The notes below the pieces were generated by a model. That model did no database searches and was not told the origin of the DNA. It saw only the letters and a list, made by a program, of their open reading frames with translations. Made by a program: the position numbers and the translations under genes. A DNA stretch of 64,000 bases, from the NCBI RefSeq assembly GCF_900115365.1, contig NZ_FOWD01000019.1:19424-83423 (forward strand), given 5' to 3'. Source of the DNA: Anaerocolumna aminovalerica. Its GTDB lineage: Bacteria > Bacillota > Clostridia > Lachnospirales > Lachnospiraceae. Each line of letters opens with the position of its first letter. Within the stretch, counting starts at the first letter, position 1. Below are positions 63,571 through 64,000 of the stretch, one piece after another.

Positions 63571-63996
63571 TTATGCTGCTTCATTAGCAGCCTGCGGAGT
63601 CAAATAATTAATGGCACCATGAATCCTTTTTCTGTTGTACCAGGATTCAATATATTCAAATACAGCCTTGCGGGCAGTATTGAAATCATTGTATTTATGA
63701 TGATTGATCTCTTCCTTCTTTAGCATGGAATGGAAGGATTCAATACATGCATTATCATAAGGATTTCCTTTTCGGCTAAAAGAATGAATAATACCTTTGA
63801 AAGACAGGTAATCCTCAAATATCCTACTGGTATACTGTGTGCCCAAATCGCTGTGCAGAATGATGCCTTCAATAACCTTTACATTTAAACATGCATTTTT
63901 AGCTGCCTGCATAGCCAATTCGGCTGTCATGGAAGTATCATAGGCATAACCAATAGAGTTGATTTCTTCTTTTTCTGATACTTTAAATGGAGATAG
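63571..63996 (-). pseudogene. IS3 family transposase OrfB, C-terminal part
   Basis: About 141 codons at the C-terminal end of an IS3/IS150-type transposase are seen: HSDLGTQYTS with the second catalytic Asp, SFSRKGNPYDNACIES with the Glu, and the usual YNRKRIHGAINYLTP end. The frame is interrupted by a TAG at 63997-63999 and so does not continue off the window. The stretch just before GYAYDTSM also looks atypical. The copy is therefore probably truncated or broken, or joined to other DNA at that point. It is the only transposase in the window. Confidence 0.75.
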
Positions 63997-64000
63997 CTAC

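Overview
The window looks like chromosomal DNA from a low-GC, anaerobic, spore-former-type Firmicute. The gene set (DUF5721, TraX, Csp-like S8 protease, DegV pairs, CIRCE-controlled htpG, the radical-SAM/TIGR03915 pair) and the AT-rich intergenic DNA point to Clostridia, most likely Lachnospiraceae (Lachnoclostridium/Anaerocolumna-like). This is inference from gene content; no database search was run.

Layout. 1-10459: the end of a cell-surface locus (a giant Ig/coiled-coil/BIG2 protein cut by the window edge, two small membrane-anchored proteins of the kind found beside Flp/Tad pilus genes, an SLH-like protein and a very large secreted protein). 10460-11236: a compact type I toxin-antitoxin locus followed by palindromes. 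11237-14503: a CorC/HlyC-type membrane protein, a promoter followed by a perfect 26-bp palindrome, a zinc-dependent phospholipase-like protein and a gene remnant. 14504-18755: PRD regulator plus ascorbate-type PTS IIB/IIC plus SIS protein. 19113-20747: ABC-F ATPase. 21079-24060: hydrolase, acyltransferase-like and zinc-ribbon membrane protein operon. 24278-26925: a GH13 protein without catalytic acids, and TraX. 27031-30475: small proteins, DUF5721 and htpG with CIRCE. 30819-36920: two DegV proteins, a frameshifted remnant, an S8 pseudoprotease and an SsuBC-like ABC pair.

37206-37517: tRNA-Thr(CGU) and tRNA-Pro(CGG). 37806-45911: a lipoprotein followed by a complete Opp/Dpp peptide transporter. 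46221-47134: two small membrane proteins. 47227-52672: a NarL-type two-component system divergent from an ABC-2 exporter (LnrJK-LnrLMN-like). 52762-55244: a putative DNA-repair pair behind a promoter flanked by two LexA-like boxes. 55353-57523: a repeat-rich lipoprotein, a Fur-family regulator and a HAD-GNAT fusion. 57916-62940: an rRNA methyltransferase and a folate cluster folC-folE-folP-folB/K. 62968-63996: a 233-bp inverted-repeat element and the end of an IS3-type transposase.

The most interesting non-coding signals are: the toxin-antitoxin locus with mirror-image promoters; a structured element present in two copies (20838-20949 and 46086-46195) with a compensatory change in its closing stem; a GATATAAT-bounded repeat beside tRNAs and before the methyltransferase gene; and a near-identical 26-nt translation leader in front of two unrelated genes. 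The most interesting proteins are two apparent pseudoenzymes, an S8 protease with Ser to Gly and a debranching-type GH13 with both catalytic acids replaced.
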